DNA of 64,000 bases from NCBI RefSeq assembly GCF_012927205.1, contig NZ_JABBGC010000004.1, forward strand, positions 1,094,485-1,158,484, read 5' to 3'. This document shows, piece by piece, positions 51,080 through 60,424 of this stretch. Made by a program: the position numbers and the translations under genes. Origin of the DNA: Chitinophaga fulva (lineage in GTDB: Bacteria > Bacteroidota > Bacteroidia > Chitinophagales > Chitinophagaceae). Each line of letters opens with the position of its first letter. Position 1 is the first letter of the stretch. The notes under the pieces were generated by a model. The model ran no database searches, was not told the DNA's origin, and saw only the letters and a program-made list of their open reading frames with translations.

Positions 51080-54000
51080 ATGCTTAAAAAATTTATCGAT
51101 AACCCGGTACTATCTACCGTTATCTCCATCATCATCGTGATATTGGGCGTGCTGGGCCTCGTCTCCCTGCCCATCTCACAATATCCTGAAATAGCACCGC
51201 CTACGGTGGAAGTGACGGCCAATTACCAGGGCGCCAATGCAGACGTGGTGATGAAAAGTGTCATCATCCCGCTGGAAGAACAGATCAACGGTGTGGAACA
51301 TATGACTTATATGACCTCCAAAGCGAGCAACGACGGCTCGGCGGTGATCACGGTCAACTTCAAACAAGGCACCGACCCCGACCTGGCGGCGGTAAACGTG
51401 CAGAACAGAGTGGCCAAAGCCACCGGCCTGATGCCGGCGGAAGTCATCAAAACCGGTATCACTACTACGAAAAAACTGAACAGTGAAGTATACGGTTTCC
51501 TGCTTTACAGTGAGAACAAATCATATGACGAAAACTTCCTGGACAACTATTTCCGCATCAATATCCTCCCCGAACTGAAAAGAATTTCCGGCGTGGGTGA
51601 CGTACAGGTGTGGAGCGATCAGGCCTATTCCATGCGCATCTGGCTCCGCCCCGATGTGATGGCATCCTATGGCCTCGTTCCCGATGATGTGGTGGCCGCA
51701 CTCGCGGAACAGAACATTGAAGCGGCCCCCGGTAAACTGGGTGAGAACAGCAAAAAAACGTTCCAGTACGTACTGAAATATACCGGTCGGCTTGAAAGAC
51801 CGGAACAGTTTGAAAATATCGTCATCCGCGCTACTGCCAACGGGCAGCTGCTTCGCCTCAAAGACGTGGCCGATGTGGAACTGGGCGCTTTCAACTACGC
51901 CACAGACCTCACCGCACAAGGGTATCCTTCTTCCGGCGGTGCGGTGAGCCAGACTGCCGGTTCTAATGCCCATGAGGTGATCCAGCAGGTGGAGAAAGTG
52001 TTGGAAAAAGCAAAAGCGAATTTCCCGCCGGGTATGAAACTGGCAGTCTTCATCAACGCCAACGATTTCCTGGATGCCTCTATCGCTAAACTGATACAGA
52101 CCATCTTCGAGGCCTTTATCCTGGTGTTCATCGTGGTGTTTATCTTCTTGCAGGATTTCCGTTCCACGCTGATACCGGCCATTGCTGTGCCGGTGGCTAT
52201 TATCGGGACCTTCTTTTTCCTCAAAATATTCGGATTTACGCTTAATCTCCTCACGCTGTTTGCATTGGTACTGGCCATCGGTATCGTGGTAGACGATGCC
52301 ATTGTGGTGGTGGAAGCGGTACACGCTAAACTGGACCAGGGCGCACGTTCGGCGCGGAAAGCTACCATGCACGCCATGAGTGAAATCAGCACCGCGATCG
52401 TGTCTATCACCCTCATTATGTCGGCGGTGTTTGTTCCGGTAACTTTCATCACCGGCTCTGCGGGCGTGTTCTACAAACAGTTTGGCCTGACACTGGCAGT
52501 GGCCATCCTTATTTCCGCTGTCAACGCGCTCACACTCAGCCCGGCGCTGTGTGCCATCCTGCTGAAGCCGCACGACAAAGACGGTCACACTAAGAAAAGC
52601 CTGTTACAGCGCTTCTACGACGCCTTCAACGCTGGTTTTAATGCTGTAACGGCAAGGTATATACGTATTGTAAAATTACTGATCGCACGCAAGTGGCTGG
52701 CGCTGGGAGCCATCGCCGTATTTGCCGGTATCCTGGTGTTCCTCCTGAGGACAACGCCTACCGGCTTCGTTCCCAATGAAGATTCCGGCGCCATCTACGG
52801 CGATATCATCCTGCCGCCAGCATCCACACTGGAGCAAACCAGCAGGATCGCCGACCAGGTAGACAGCATTGCCCGGGCCATGCCGGAAGTAGCGGTTACC
52901 TCCCGCCTTTCAGGCATGAACCTCATCAGCGGTTTTGGCGGCTCCTATGGCGCCATGTTCATCGCGCTGAAACCATGGAAGGAAAGGACCAAACCCGGAC
53001 AGGACATCAACAGCCTCGTAGGAAAACTGTTTGCCCAAACAGCCGGTATCAAGGGCGCACAGATCATCTTCTTTGCGGCGCCCACCCTACAGGGATTTGG
53101 TAACAGCAGCGGTTTTGAAATGCAGTTGCTCGACAGGACCGGCGGCAGCTACAAGGACTTCGGTAATACCGTGGACAAGTTTATGGAAGCGCTGCGTAAA
53201 CGCCCGGAGATCATGTACACCGCTACGCCGTTCAATACCAACCTGCCACAGTACGAAGTACAGGTGGATGTGGCGCATTGTAAAGAAGCAGGGGTGGACG
53301 TAGGTGGACTGCTGCGCACTTTACAGGGATACCTGGGAGGTATCTATGCCTCTGACTTCAATCGTTTTGGTAAACAGTATAAAGTCATGCTGCAAACCAA
53401 TCCCCGCTACCGTGCAGAAGAGGCGGACCTCAACAAAATATTCGTCCGCAACAACAAAGGTGAAATGGCGCCGGTATCTGCTTTCCTGAACTTGCAGAAA
53501 ACAAGCGGGCCTGAGTTCATCAACCGTTTTAATCTCTATACATCCGCTGCCGTAACAGGCGCTCCCAATAAAGGCTACAGCTCCGGTGATGCTATCAAGG
53601 CATTCCGCGAAGTGGCCGCCAGCACGCTGCCGAGAGGCACGGACTTTGACTTCAGCGCGCTCACCAGGGAGGAAATTTCCAGCGGCAGCCAAACGTTGCT
53701 CATCTTCGCATTGTGCCTGTTGTTTGTGTATTTCCTGTTGAGCGCCCAATACAGAAGTTATATCCTGCCTTTCGCCGTGTTGCTGTCATTGCCCATCGGG
53801 CTGGCTGGTGCATTTGTCTTTGCACGCCTGGCCGGACTGGACAATAACATCTTCCTGCAAATCAGTCTCATTATGTTGATCGGGCTGCTGGCGAAAAATG
53901 CTATCCTGATCGTAGAGTTCTCCGTACAGCGCCGCAGGAGCGGATTAAGCCTGGTACGTGCCGCTATATCCGGTGCGTCGGCCCGCTTACGGCCTATCCT

Positions 54001-54244
54001 CATGACCTCTTTCGCTTTCATCTTCGGCCTGATGCCGCTGATGCTGGCGTCCGGCGTGGGAGCGCTGAGTAACCGCTCCATCGGTACTGCGGCCGTTGGT
54101 GGTATGCTGATCGGCACCGTGTTCGGCGTGTTTGTGATACCTGCGCTCTTCGTGATGTTCCAGGCATTACAGGAACGCATTGGTGGCGCCGCCCATCAAA
54201 AAGTGGAAGAACATGAAGAAGAACTGGAGGAAATGGCTGTTTAA
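51080..54244 (+). CDS. RND multidrug efflux permease, HAE1 family
   Basis: Inner-membrane proton-driven pump of 1054 aa, with the twelve-helix AcrB layout and two large periplasmic loops. Proton-relay residues are Asp405 and Asp406 in GIVVDDAIVVVEAVHAKL, with the partner Lys in LLAKNAILIVEF. Other family marks are PISQYPEIAPPTVEV, GTFFFLKIFGFTLNLLTLF and FVPNEDSGAIYGDI. The substrate range cannot be told. It follows the adaptor by 84 nt; a 7-bp inverted repeat (TACCGGT / ACCGGTA, 51024-51048) lies in the gap. It ends with an acidic tail (VEEHEEELEEMAV). Confidence 0.96.
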   Translation: MLKKFIDNPVLSTVISIIIVILGVLGLVSLPISQYPEIAPPTVEVTANYQGANADVVMKSVIIPLEEQINGVEHMTYMTSKASNDGSAVITVNFKQGTDPDLAAVNVQNRVAKATGLMPAEVIKTGITTTKKLNSEVYGFLLYSENKSYDENFLDNYFRINILPELKRISGVGDVQVWSDQAYSMRIWLRPDVMASYGLVPDDVVAALAEQNIEAAPGKLGENSKKTFQYVLKYTGRLERPEQFENIVIRATANGQLLRLKDVADVELGAFNYATDLTAQGYPSSGGAVSQTAGSNAHEVIQQVEKVLEKAKANFPPGMKLAVFINANDFLDASIAKLIQTIFEAFILVFIVVFIFLQDFRSTLIPAIAVPVAIIGTFFFLKIFGFTLNLLTLFALVLAIGIVVDDAIVVVEAVHAKLDQGARSARKATMHAMSEISTAIVSITLIMSAVFVPVTFITGSAGVFYKQFGLTLAVAILISAVNALTLSPALCAILLKPHDKDGHTKKSLLQRFYDAFNAGFNAVTARYIRIVKLLIARKWLALGAIAVFAGILVFLLRTTPTGFVPNEDSGAIYGDIILPPASTLEQTSRIADQVDSIARAMPEVAVTSRLSGMNLISGFGGSYGAMFIALKPWKERTKPGQDINSLVGKLFAQTAGIKGAQIIFFAAPTLQGFGNSSGFEMQLLDRTGGSYKDFGNTVDKFMEALRKRPEIMYTATPFNTNLPQYEVQVDVAHCKEAGVDVGGLLRTLQGYLGGIYASDFNRFGKQYKVMLQTNPRYRAEEADLNKIFVRNNKGEMAPVSAFLNLQKTSGPEFINRFNLYTSAAVTGAPNKGYSSGDAIKAFREVAASTLPRGTDFDFSALTREEISSGSQTLLIFALCLLFVYFLLSAQYRSYILPFAVLLSLPIGLAGAFVFARLAGLDNNIFLQISLIMLIGLLAKNAILIVEFSVQRRRSGLSLVRAAISGASARLRPILMTSFAFIFGLMPLMLASGVGALSNRSIGTAAVGGMLIGTVFGVFVIPALFVMFQALQERIGGAAHQKVEEHEEELEEMAV

Positions 54245-54268
54245 TTTTTCTGAAATAAAAAAGTAAAA

Positions 54269-55648
54269 ATGATACACAAGAGATATATCTGGCTGCTGGC
54301 ACTCGTGACGCTGGCAGCCGCCTGCGGGATCACAAAACCTTACCGGTCACCGGAAGTAGATACTAAAAACCTGTTCCGCGATCCGCAACGCAGCGATACC
54401 AATACCATTGCCGCAAGGCCCTGGCAGACCTTCTTTACCGATACGCTGTTACAGCAACTGATTGCCCGCGGTATCCGTGAAAACCTCGATCTGCGTATAG
54501 CCATGCAGCGTATCGTGGCAGCACAGGCAGCGCTGAAACAAAGTAAGCTGGCCTTCCTGCCCGATGTAAATGCCAATGCTTCCGTTAAACAAAGCCGGTT
54601 GGCCTTTCCGCAGGGTTATGGCCTCATCAACACTGCTACACAGTATGATGTGAATGTGGCTGCCAGCTGGGAGGTAGATGTATGGGGCAAACTGCGCAGC
54701 GGCAAAAGAGCTGCACAGGCGGCGTTGTTGGGCACCGTTGCCGCGCAACAGGCGGTGCAGAGTAGCCTGGTAGCCGATATTGCAGCGTCTTATTATTCAT
54801 TGCTGGCATTAGACCAGCAACTGTTGGTACTGCAACAAACGTTGACCAACAGGGGAGAAGATGTGAGCAGTATGAAGGAACTGAAAGCTGCCGGCGTGGT
54901 GAATGGTGCTGCGGTGGTACAGAGCGAGGCTAACCAATATGCCGCTGCGGTGGCTATTCCGGATGTGAAAAGGCAAATCCGGGAAACAGAGAATGCCCTT
55001 TCTATTTTACTGGCACTGCCGCCGGGCCCTGTTGCCCGTGGCAGCATCACCACGCAACAACTGCCGCAGGACTTGTCTACCGGCATTCCGGCGCAACTGC
55101 TGCAATACCGCCCCGATGTAAAAGCAGCGGAATATGCTTTTCGCAATGCCTTTGAAAACACCAATATTGCCCGCACGGCCTTTTATCCGTCACTTAATAT
55201 CACTGCCGCCGGAGGCTTTACCAGCTTTGACTTCAGCCAATGGTTCACGGATGCCGGCCTGTTTGGCAACGTGGTAGGCGGACTGACACAGCCCATCTTC
55301 AACCGTGGCCTCAATAAAGCCCGGCTGACCACCGCAAAGGCCAGACAAGAGGAAGCCTTGTACAACTTCAGCAAAACCATGCTGACGGCAGGAAAAGAAG
55401 TATCGGATGCTCTTTACTCGCTGACATCTGCCTCTGAGAAAAAGGAAAGCAGGGAAAAACAATTGGCGTCTCTCGAAAAAGCGGTGGACTTCACCAAAGA
55501 GTTGCTGCGCTATAGCTCCAGCACCAACTATACAGATGTACTGACTTCAGAGCAAAACTTATTGAGCGCACAGATAGGAAGTATTAATGACCGGTTGCAG
55601 CAATGGCAGGCGGTGATTGCATTGTACCGCGCCCTCGGCGGACGTTGA
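54269..55648 (+). CDS. Outer-membrane efflux channel lipoprotein, NodT/OprM family
   Basis: TolC-like channel of 459 aa completing the tripartite pump. The lipobox is LAAAC. Features are RPWQTFFTDTLLQQLIARGIRENLDLRIAMQRI near the N-terminus, the paired OEP repeats, WEVDVWGKLRSGKRAAQAAL, LLQYRPDVKAAEYAFRNAF and TQPIFNRGLNKARL. It starts 24 nt after the permease and ends against the repeat cluster that begins at 55647. The gene order adaptor, permease, channel is the usual one. Confidence 0.95.
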   Translation: MIHKRYIWLLALVTLAAACGITKPYRSPEVDTKNLFRDPQRSDTNTIAARPWQTFFTDTLLQQLIARGIRENLDLRIAMQRIVAAQAALKQSKLAFLPDVNANASVKQSRLAFPQGYGLINTATQYDVNVAASWEVDVWGKLRSGKRAAQAALLGTVAAQQAVQSSLVADIAASYYSLLALDQQLLVLQQTLTNRGEDVSSMKELKAAGVVNGAAVVQSEANQYAAAVAIPDVKRQIRETENALSILLALPPGPVARGSITTQQLPQDLSTGIPAQLLQYRPDVKAAEYAFRNAFENTNIARTAFYPSLNITAAGGFTSFDFSQWFTDAGLFGNVVGGLTQPIFNRGLNKARLTTAKARQEEALYNFSKTMLTAGKEVSDALYSLTSASEKKESREKQLASLEKAVDFTKELLRYSSSTNYTDVLTSEQNLLSAQIGSINDRLQQWQAVIALYRALGGR

Positions 55649-55914
55649 TAGTCATGATTACCACTGATTTACCTGATTGAGCGAAGACATAACTGTGATA
55701 GCCATGATGATTGCTGATTCGCCTGATTGAGCGAAGATCAATACGAAGATTATAGCAAAGAAGAACATAGATAAATAGCATTGGTATTTTGAATAATATT
55801 TTGGAAAATACATCCGCTATAATCTTCAATGTTGATCTTCGCTCAATCAGGCGAATCAGCAATCATCATGACCATCCATGTCAATCAGGAGAATCAGTAA
55901 TCTTCATGGCCATC
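55647..55914. repeat. Inverted-repeat cluster of four ~40-nt units with cruciform potential
   Basis: Two direct units of a GAT.GyCATGAT...CTGATT..CCTGATTGA type begin at 55647 and 55697, a 50-nt period. Two inverted units begin at 55843 and 55881. Arm 55703-55756 is complementary to 55816-55870: 39 nt match perfectly, then a 3/4-nt mismatch and 12 more matching nt, around a 59-nt spacer. The last unit runs into the gene at 55881 and provides its stop codon. No transposase is present; a MITE-like or intergenic repeat family is possible. Confidence 0.85.
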
Positions 55915-57497
55915 ATAGTTTCCAGGTGGTCTATTTCATAGGATTCCAGTTCAAGCGATTTGACATAGCTTTTCAGTTGGCCCATATTCTCCTCCGTTTC
56001 CAATGCCTTTAATTCCTTGATGGGTTTGATATCCTGTGCACATCGCAGTACGTCCACGATCGTGGGAATAGTGCCGGCGTTAACACCGTGCTGTTGTATG
56101 AACTGTACCAGGAAATGATTTTGTACAGACTGATGTTCATCATCTATCACATCGAGGTACTGTTGCAGCAACGGGAAATAACGGGCGTCTGCCAATGCGA
56201 GGCCGAATACGGCGTAGGTGCCGGGCCGTGCGCATTGTTCCGCTTCCACATCTTCGTACCATTCAAATTCGTGGCGGATCGCCAGCTGTACATATTTTTC
56301 CAGTTGCGGGTACAGTGCAGGGTATTGCAGCGCATTGGCGAAGAAACGCTGTGTGGCGGATTTGCCGAGGCCTTTAACAGGAAGCAGGTTTTTGGCTTTG
56401 GACTTGCACTTGATTTCGTAGCTCGGTGGAAAGTCTTTTTCCAGCAGGTGACAGATAAAGTCCAGCGCTTTGCCATAGGCTGCTTCGGTTTCGTTTTTAA
56501 AATTGATCTCGAAGGTGGCAAATACATCATTGGCGGTGCAGGTCACGTCTGCATCTTTGTATTGAATATCGGAATCGCTGAAGGTGCCGCTGCCTTTCTT
56601 CAGGATTTGGGTGGCTTTGGTGCTGCCCAGCTCTTTCGCTTTTTCGATGAAACCAACGCCGGTAGGGCGGCTGTAGTTGGGCTCAAAGCGGATGACGGTC
56701 ACACCGGCATGTATCAGCAGGTCCAGCAGGTTGTCTGGCGGTGTGGATCTTTCACGCCCTTCTTTCAACGCAAATTCCGGTAATCCCCAGGATGGTTTAT
56801 GCACGTTGTAATAGGCTGGCAGGAATATCTCCTCTGCCCATCTCCGCAAGGCGTAAGTAATATGATACTGATGTTGTTGCAGGGATTCCTTGTTGTTTTT
56901 ATTGAGTGTTCTGATCTTCTCAAAAACAGCGATGGTGCCGGGCACATCTGTCTCCGGGTATAATGCCGGGTTGATCAGGTGTTTGGCGAGGAAAAATGTT
57001 TCCAATTCTTTGGTAGGGTATTGCCCTTCGTAGATTTTTTGGGTGAGATACTGATCGATGGCTTGCAGCAGCTTTGTTTTTTTAACCTCGCTGGTGGTCC
57101 TCAGTACCGGCAGTTTGTAGAATTTCTCGTCTATCCTGAATTTGCCGTCTACCTCAAACTGATAATCGAGTATGGGATTGTTGTCGTAGGAAAGATACAG
57201 CTCCGTGAGCTTCTCCTGTAACAATGGCAACAGTTGATCGATTTCTTCTTTTGTGAGTGGTGCATCGGGGAAGTCGGTGCCTTCATACTTCACATCGGGG
57301 CGGTCGCTGCCACCGCTGTCCATAAAGCAGTGTACCTGGCCTTTGTAGTAAAAGAAGCGGACATAATCGTGTATGCCTGCCTGTAAGGTGGTGCGGCTGG
57401 CAATGCTGACTGCGTCTTTTGAAGCATTTATTTTTTGCAGCAATTGGCTTGTTGCAATAGTGATATCGTTGACAATCGTCTCGAAGCGGTTCTCCAT
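55881..57497 (-). CDS. Large cytoplasmic protein of unknown function
   Basis: Protein of 538 aa without signal peptide or clear membrane helix. It is rich in helices and charged residues. Notable stretches are HDYVRFFYYKGQVHCFMDSG (about 45-65), WAEEIFLPAYYNVHKPSWGL (about 235) and HEFEWYEDVEAEQCARPGTYAVFGLALAD (about 440), which suggest several alpha-helical repeats. No family is recognised with confidence. The start at 57497 (MENRFETI) was chosen over one 21 nt upstream. The last ten residues (MAMKITDSPD) and the stop lie in a repeat unit, so the natural C-terminus may have been changed by repeat insertion. Confidence 0.72.
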   Translation of the reverse strand: MENRFETIVNDITIATSQLLQKINASKDAVSIASRTTLQAGIHDYVRFFYYKGQVHCFMDSGGSDRPDVKYEGTDFPDAPLTKEEIDQLLPLLQEKLTELYLSYDNNPILDYQFEVDGKFRIDEKFYKLPVLRTTSEVKKTKLLQAIDQYLTQKIYEGQYPTKELETFFLAKHLINPALYPETDVPGTIAVFEKIRTLNKNNKESLQQHQYHITYALRRWAEEIFLPAYYNVHKPSWGLPEFALKEGRERSTPPDNLLDLLIHAGVTVIRFEPNYSRPTGVGFIEKAKELGSTKATQILKKGSGTFSDSDIQYKDADVTCTANDVFATFEINFKNETEAAYGKALDFICHLLEKDFPPSYEIKCKSKAKNLLPVKGLGKSATQRFFANALQYPALYPQLEKYVQLAIRHEFEWYEDVEAEQCARPGTYAVFGLALADARYFPLLQQYLDVIDDEHQSVQNHFLVQFIQQHGVNAGTIPTIVDVLRCAQDIKPIKELKALETEENMGQLKSYVKSLELESYEIDHLETMMAMKITDSPD

Positions 57498-57561
57498 GCG
57501 GGTTAATTTGAATGACAATGTTGAATCGGCGGCAAATTAGGGAAAAACAGTGAATTAAGGG

Positions 57562-57592
57562 TTGCATAAGGGGCAGGTATTTCGTATATTTA
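57562..57592 (+). promoter_or_regulatory. Likely promoter of the chromate transporter gene
   Basis: TTG (57562-57564), a 20-nt spacer and TATATTTA (57585-57592), one mismatch from TAnnTTTG. It implies a leader of about 140 nt. Confidence 0.4.
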
Positions 57593-57738
57593 CAGATGCT
57601 CAAAAAACCATGCACAACAGCGGATACAGCATGATTCTCAATATTCTGTAACATCATATGGATAGTTTCCACAACATCTGTTAATAGCAGGTGCAGGGGA
57701 TTTTTTGGGGTACCATTGGAAAAAACGATGCAAGAGAT

Positions 57739-59067
57739 ATGAATGTGAACAATCAACAACAGCGGCCTTCTTTCGGGGAAGCGCTACGGTTCTGGTTTAA
57801 ACTGGGATGGATCAGTTTTGGCGGTACGGCGGGGCATATTGCGATTATGCATGAATACCTGGTGGACCGTAAGAAGTGGATTAGTAACAGCCGCTTTCTG
57901 CATGCGCTTAATCATTGTATGATATTGCCCGGACCGGAGGCGCAGCAACTGGCCACCTATGTGGGCTGGCAGCTGCACGGTAAAAAAGGGGGACTGGCCG
58001 CGGGAATATTGTTTGTGTTGCCTTCCATGTTTATCCTGCTGGGTTTAAGCATGATGTATGTATTGTATGGGAATGTGCCCTGGATTTACGCCATGTTTAA
58101 TGGCCTGAAACCTGCGGTGGTAGCTATTATTATCCTGGCCATGATAAGAGTGGGGCAGAAGGCGTTGCATACGCCGCTGCATTATGTGCTGGCTGCTGCG
58201 GCTTTTGTGAGCATCTTTTGGTTCAATTTGTCCTTGCTGGTGATTATTGCCGGTACTATCGGCATCGCGGTGCTGCTGCGGTATGTATGGCCTTCGCTGG
58301 TGGAAAAGGACGTCCATCAGGAGGAAGCGATGGCAGCAGAGGAACAGGGGTACTACCTCAATAAATATACGAAGTCACCGGCCGGAGGAAATGCGATGCT
58401 GCGTCTTGGCAAACAGGTAGGCATTGCGCTCTTGTTGTGGGTATTGCCTTTTGCGCTCTTTTTCTGGCTGGCGGAAGATTTCCGGTTCTGGAAGGGCATG
58501 GTGTTGTTCTTTACACAAACGGCTTTTGTGACGGTAGGTGGCTCTTATACGGTGTTGCCTTATGTGGCGCAGTTCAGTGTGGGGAAACTCAACTGGCTAA
58601 GCAATATGCAGATGATTGATGGTTTCGCTCTAGCGGAAACCACGCCGGGACCGCTGATCATTGTATTGTCCTATGTAGGTTTTATGGCCGGGTACAATCA
58701 TTTTGGCGGTTCGTTGTGGATGGGCACCCTCGGATTGCTGACCACCACATTTTATACTTTCCTGCCCTGTTTCCTGTTCATTTTCGCCGGCGCGCCGCTG
58801 ATCGGGAAAACGCAGGAGAACAAATCGATTGCCGGGGTGCTGGGATTTGTGACCGCTGCGGTGACAGGTGTTATCCTGAACCTGACGCTCTTTCTTGGGA
58901 AAGATGTGTTGTTTCCCAGCGGGGTGACTTTCGGTAACCTGGATTATACAGCTTTATGCTGGATGTTGCTGTCACTCTTCCTGCTGATACGGTACCGGCT
59001 AAACGTAGTATACCTGATCGGCATGAGCTTGTGTTTCGGCGGGCTACATTACCTGCTGACAAAATAA
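57739..59067 (+). CDS. chrA: Chromate ion transporter, two-domain (CHR) type
   Basis: Inner-membrane transporter of 442 aa of the CHR family, which exports chromate in characterised members. Both homologous halves are present. The first has FKLGWISFGGTAGHIAIM and ILPGPEAQQLATYVGWQLHG. The second has FVTVGGSYTVLPYVAQF and ALAETTPGPLIIVLSYVGFMAGY. About eleven hydrophobic segments are seen. The ATG at 57739 (MNVNNQQQRPSFGEAL) was chosen because the conserved region starts soon after it. It is followed 72 nt downstream by the DUF3995 gene, which has its own promoter. Confidence 0.9.
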   Translation: MNVNNQQQRPSFGEALRFWFKLGWISFGGTAGHIAIMHEYLVDRKKWISNSRFLHALNHCMILPGPEAQQLATYVGWQLHGKKGGLAAGILFVLPSMFILLGLSMMYVLYGNVPWIYAMFNGLKPAVVAIIILAMIRVGQKALHTPLHYVLAAAAFVSIFWFNLSLLVIIAGTIGIAVLLRYVWPSLVEKDVHQEEAMAAEEQGYYLNKYTKSPAGGNAMLRLGKQVGIALLLWVLPFALFFWLAEDFRFWKGMVLFFTQTAFVTVGGSYTVLPYVAQFSVGKLNWLSNMQMIDGFALAETTPGPLIIVLSYVGFMAGYNHFGGSLWMGTLGLLTTTFYTFLPCFLFIFAGAPLIGKTQENKSIAGVLGFVTAAVTGVILNLTLFLGKDVLFPSGVTFGNLDYTALCWMLLSLFLLIRYRLNVVYLIGMSLCFGGLHYLLTK

Positions 59068-59091
59068 ATAAAATATCCTGATATTTATCAG

Positions 59092-59121
59092 TTGGGCGTG
59101 TAGCTGCAATACCTACATTTG
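59092..59121 (+). promoter_or_regulatory. Promoter of the DUF3995 gene
   Basis: TTG (59092-59094), a 19-nt spacer and TACATTTG (59114-59121), an exact match to the Bacteroidota TTG-N19-TAnnTTTG consensus. The leader would be about 12 nt long. Confidence 0.68.
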
Positions 59122-59139
59122 TAGATATAATCCTGTCGT

Positions 59140-59553
59140 ATGTTACTACCTGCTGTGGTGGCGGCCACTATTTTTGTGATTCTCTCCGCTATACATTTTT
59201 ATTGGGCTTTTGGTGGCCAATGGGGCGTGGGCAAGGTGGTGCCGGTCAATACCGCCGGTGAACCGATGTTAAACCCCGGTGCTGCGGGTACTTTTGTTGT
59301 GGCGCTCGGATTGCTGTTTTTTGCGCTGGTGCTGACAGCCAATACGGGCGTTTTTGATAACCTGGTAGGCCGCCAGGTGGTGATCTGGACCTCCAGGGGC
59401 ATCGCTGCTATTTTTGCGCTGCGGTCAATCGGGGACTTTAAATACGTAGGTCTCTTCCGCAAGGTAAAAACAACGCCGTTTGCCCGCAAGGATACGCTTC
59501 TTTTTACGCCGTTGTGCATCGTATTGTGTGTACTATGCCTGCTGGCCGCGTAA
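59140..59553 (+). CDS. DUF3995-family integral membrane protein
   Basis: Small membrane protein of 137 aa with four hydrophobic helices. The family marks are IHFYWAFGGQWGVGKVVP near the N-terminus, NPGAAGTFVVALGLLFFALVL in the middle and RSIGDFKYVGLFRKV before the last helix. The function of DUF3995 proteins is not known to me. The start at 59140 follows a consensus promoter closely. The gene ends at the AT-rich inverted repeat that begins at 59557. Confidence 0.85.
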   Translation: MLLPAVVAATIFVILSAIHFYWAFGGQWGVGKVVPVNTAGEPMLNPGAAGTFVVALGLLFFALVLTANTGVFDNLVGRQVVIWTSRGIAAIFALRSIGDFKYVGLFRKVKTTPFARKDTLLFTPLCIVLCVLCLLAA

Positions 59554-59556
59554 ATC

Positions 59557-59677
59557 ATTTGGTTATTTTGATATTTGGTTATTTACTTATTGGGGCGATG
59601 CCTATTAATAATAGGTTCTCTCTTCATAGAGCACCCACTAAATAACTAAATAACAAAATATCAAAATTCCCAAATGC
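59557..59677. repeat. AT-rich inverted repeat between converging genes, locus B
   Basis: ATTTGGTTATTTTGATATTTGG at 59557-59578 has an imperfect inverted copy near 59655-59677. Between them is a short palindrome (CCTATT / AATAGG, 59601-59615). The same 22-nt element is found at 38992. No T-run terminator is evident, but the site lies between converging genes. Confidence 0.6.
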
Positions 59678-59789
59678 TTGATGTAAGCTCCCGCAGCAGC
59701 TGAACGGTTTCCGTTAGCAGATCGGCGACGAGCAGGGCTGGTAATTCCGCCATACTGATGATGACGGTGAGGATACTAAAGTTGTGCAT
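59661..59789 (-). CDS. Possible 42-aa peptide, coupled to the gene upstream
   Basis: The ATG at 59789 overlaps the end of the 169-aa gene in another frame (AATGCACAACTTTAG), a layout that suits translational coupling. The predicted peptide begins MHNFSILTVIISMAE, is amphipathic or hydrophobic, and ends in SSIWEF with its TGA inside the AT-rich repeat. No homologue is known to me. It may be a chance frame. Confidence 0.3.
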   Translation of the reverse strand: MHNFSILTVIISMAELPALLVADLLTETVQLLRELTSSIWEF

Positions 59790-60285
59790 TATAGAATTTA
59801 CGGTAATAAGCGAATTTTTGCGTCATGCCTTTCCGGGTTTCCGGTAACCCTTCCACTGACAGTTTTTTAAACCAGCTGAGCACCATTTCGCTGAACTGGT
59901 CAAACCCCTGCGATTGTGTGATGGCATCTGTGAGCTGTAAGGTGGCGGCATCGTCCTGCTGCCAGTAGAGCGCTATCGCCTGACACAGACCGGTTGTTAG
60001 CGCCGGGTCGTAGCATTTCTTCAGGCAACGTGCTGTTGCGGCAGCCCTGTCGGGGTAATTCATCAACAGAAAAAACAGCAAATGTTTGAGACTGGTCATC
60101 TCTGCGGTTGTCAACCGGAGGGCGGCCAGATCGGGCCTGTGCGCCAGCTTCTCTGACCCGGTGGGGTCTTCATACTTATTCAAAGCATGTCTTTCCAATA
60201 ACGCCGCCAGATCGGTGAGTGCGGGCATAGCCTGTACCGGCGCCGCCTGACAGTCGGACATCAATTGTTCGAGTAGTATTTGCAT
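59776..60285 (-). CDS. Small protein of unknown function
   Basis: Protein of 169 aa, probably cytoplasmic and helical. Stretches such as LTDLAALLERHALNKYE, LTTAEMTSLKHLLFFLLMNYP and FSEMVLSWFKKLSVEGLPE are seen; no catalytic motif is recognised. The ATG at 60285 (MQILLEQLMSD) was preferred over an upstream start that would reach into the MarR operators. The gene is divergent from the MarR gene, and the operators lie between the two, so the MarR protein may control it. No family was recognised. Confidence 0.62.
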   Translation of the reverse strand: MQILLEQLMSDCQAAPVQAMPALTDLAALLERHALNKYEDPTGSEKLAHRPDLAALRLTTAEMTSLKHLLFFLLMNYPDRAAATARCLKKCYDPALTTGLCQAIALYWQQDDAATLQLTDAITQSQGFDQFSEMVLSWFKKLSVEGLPETRKGMTQKFAYYRKFYNAQL

Positions 60286-60349
60286 AACCTGATTTATTAC
60301 GGTTCCGTTCTTTACCTTTACAAAGAAAGAACATTTTTCCGGTAAAAAC

Positions 60350-60385
60350 AACGAAATCGTTTTTAATTATAACGAAATCGTTTTA
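60350..60385. promoter_or_regulatory. Two direct copies of an AACGAAATCGTTTT operator
   Basis: Copies start at 60350 and 60371, exactly 21 nt (two helical turns) apart. Each has AACG / CGTT arms around AAAT. They lie between the divergent 169-aa gene and the MarR gene, the expected place of an autoregulatory MarR operator. Confidence 0.6.
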
Positions 60386-60424
60386 TTTTAAAATAAGTAC
60401 TTTTTCAATAAAATATTTCTAAAG

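Noticed and set aside
55647..55914. CRISPR array
   Set aside because: Only four imperfect units, in both orientations, with one 50-nt period and no regular spacers or cas genes nearby.
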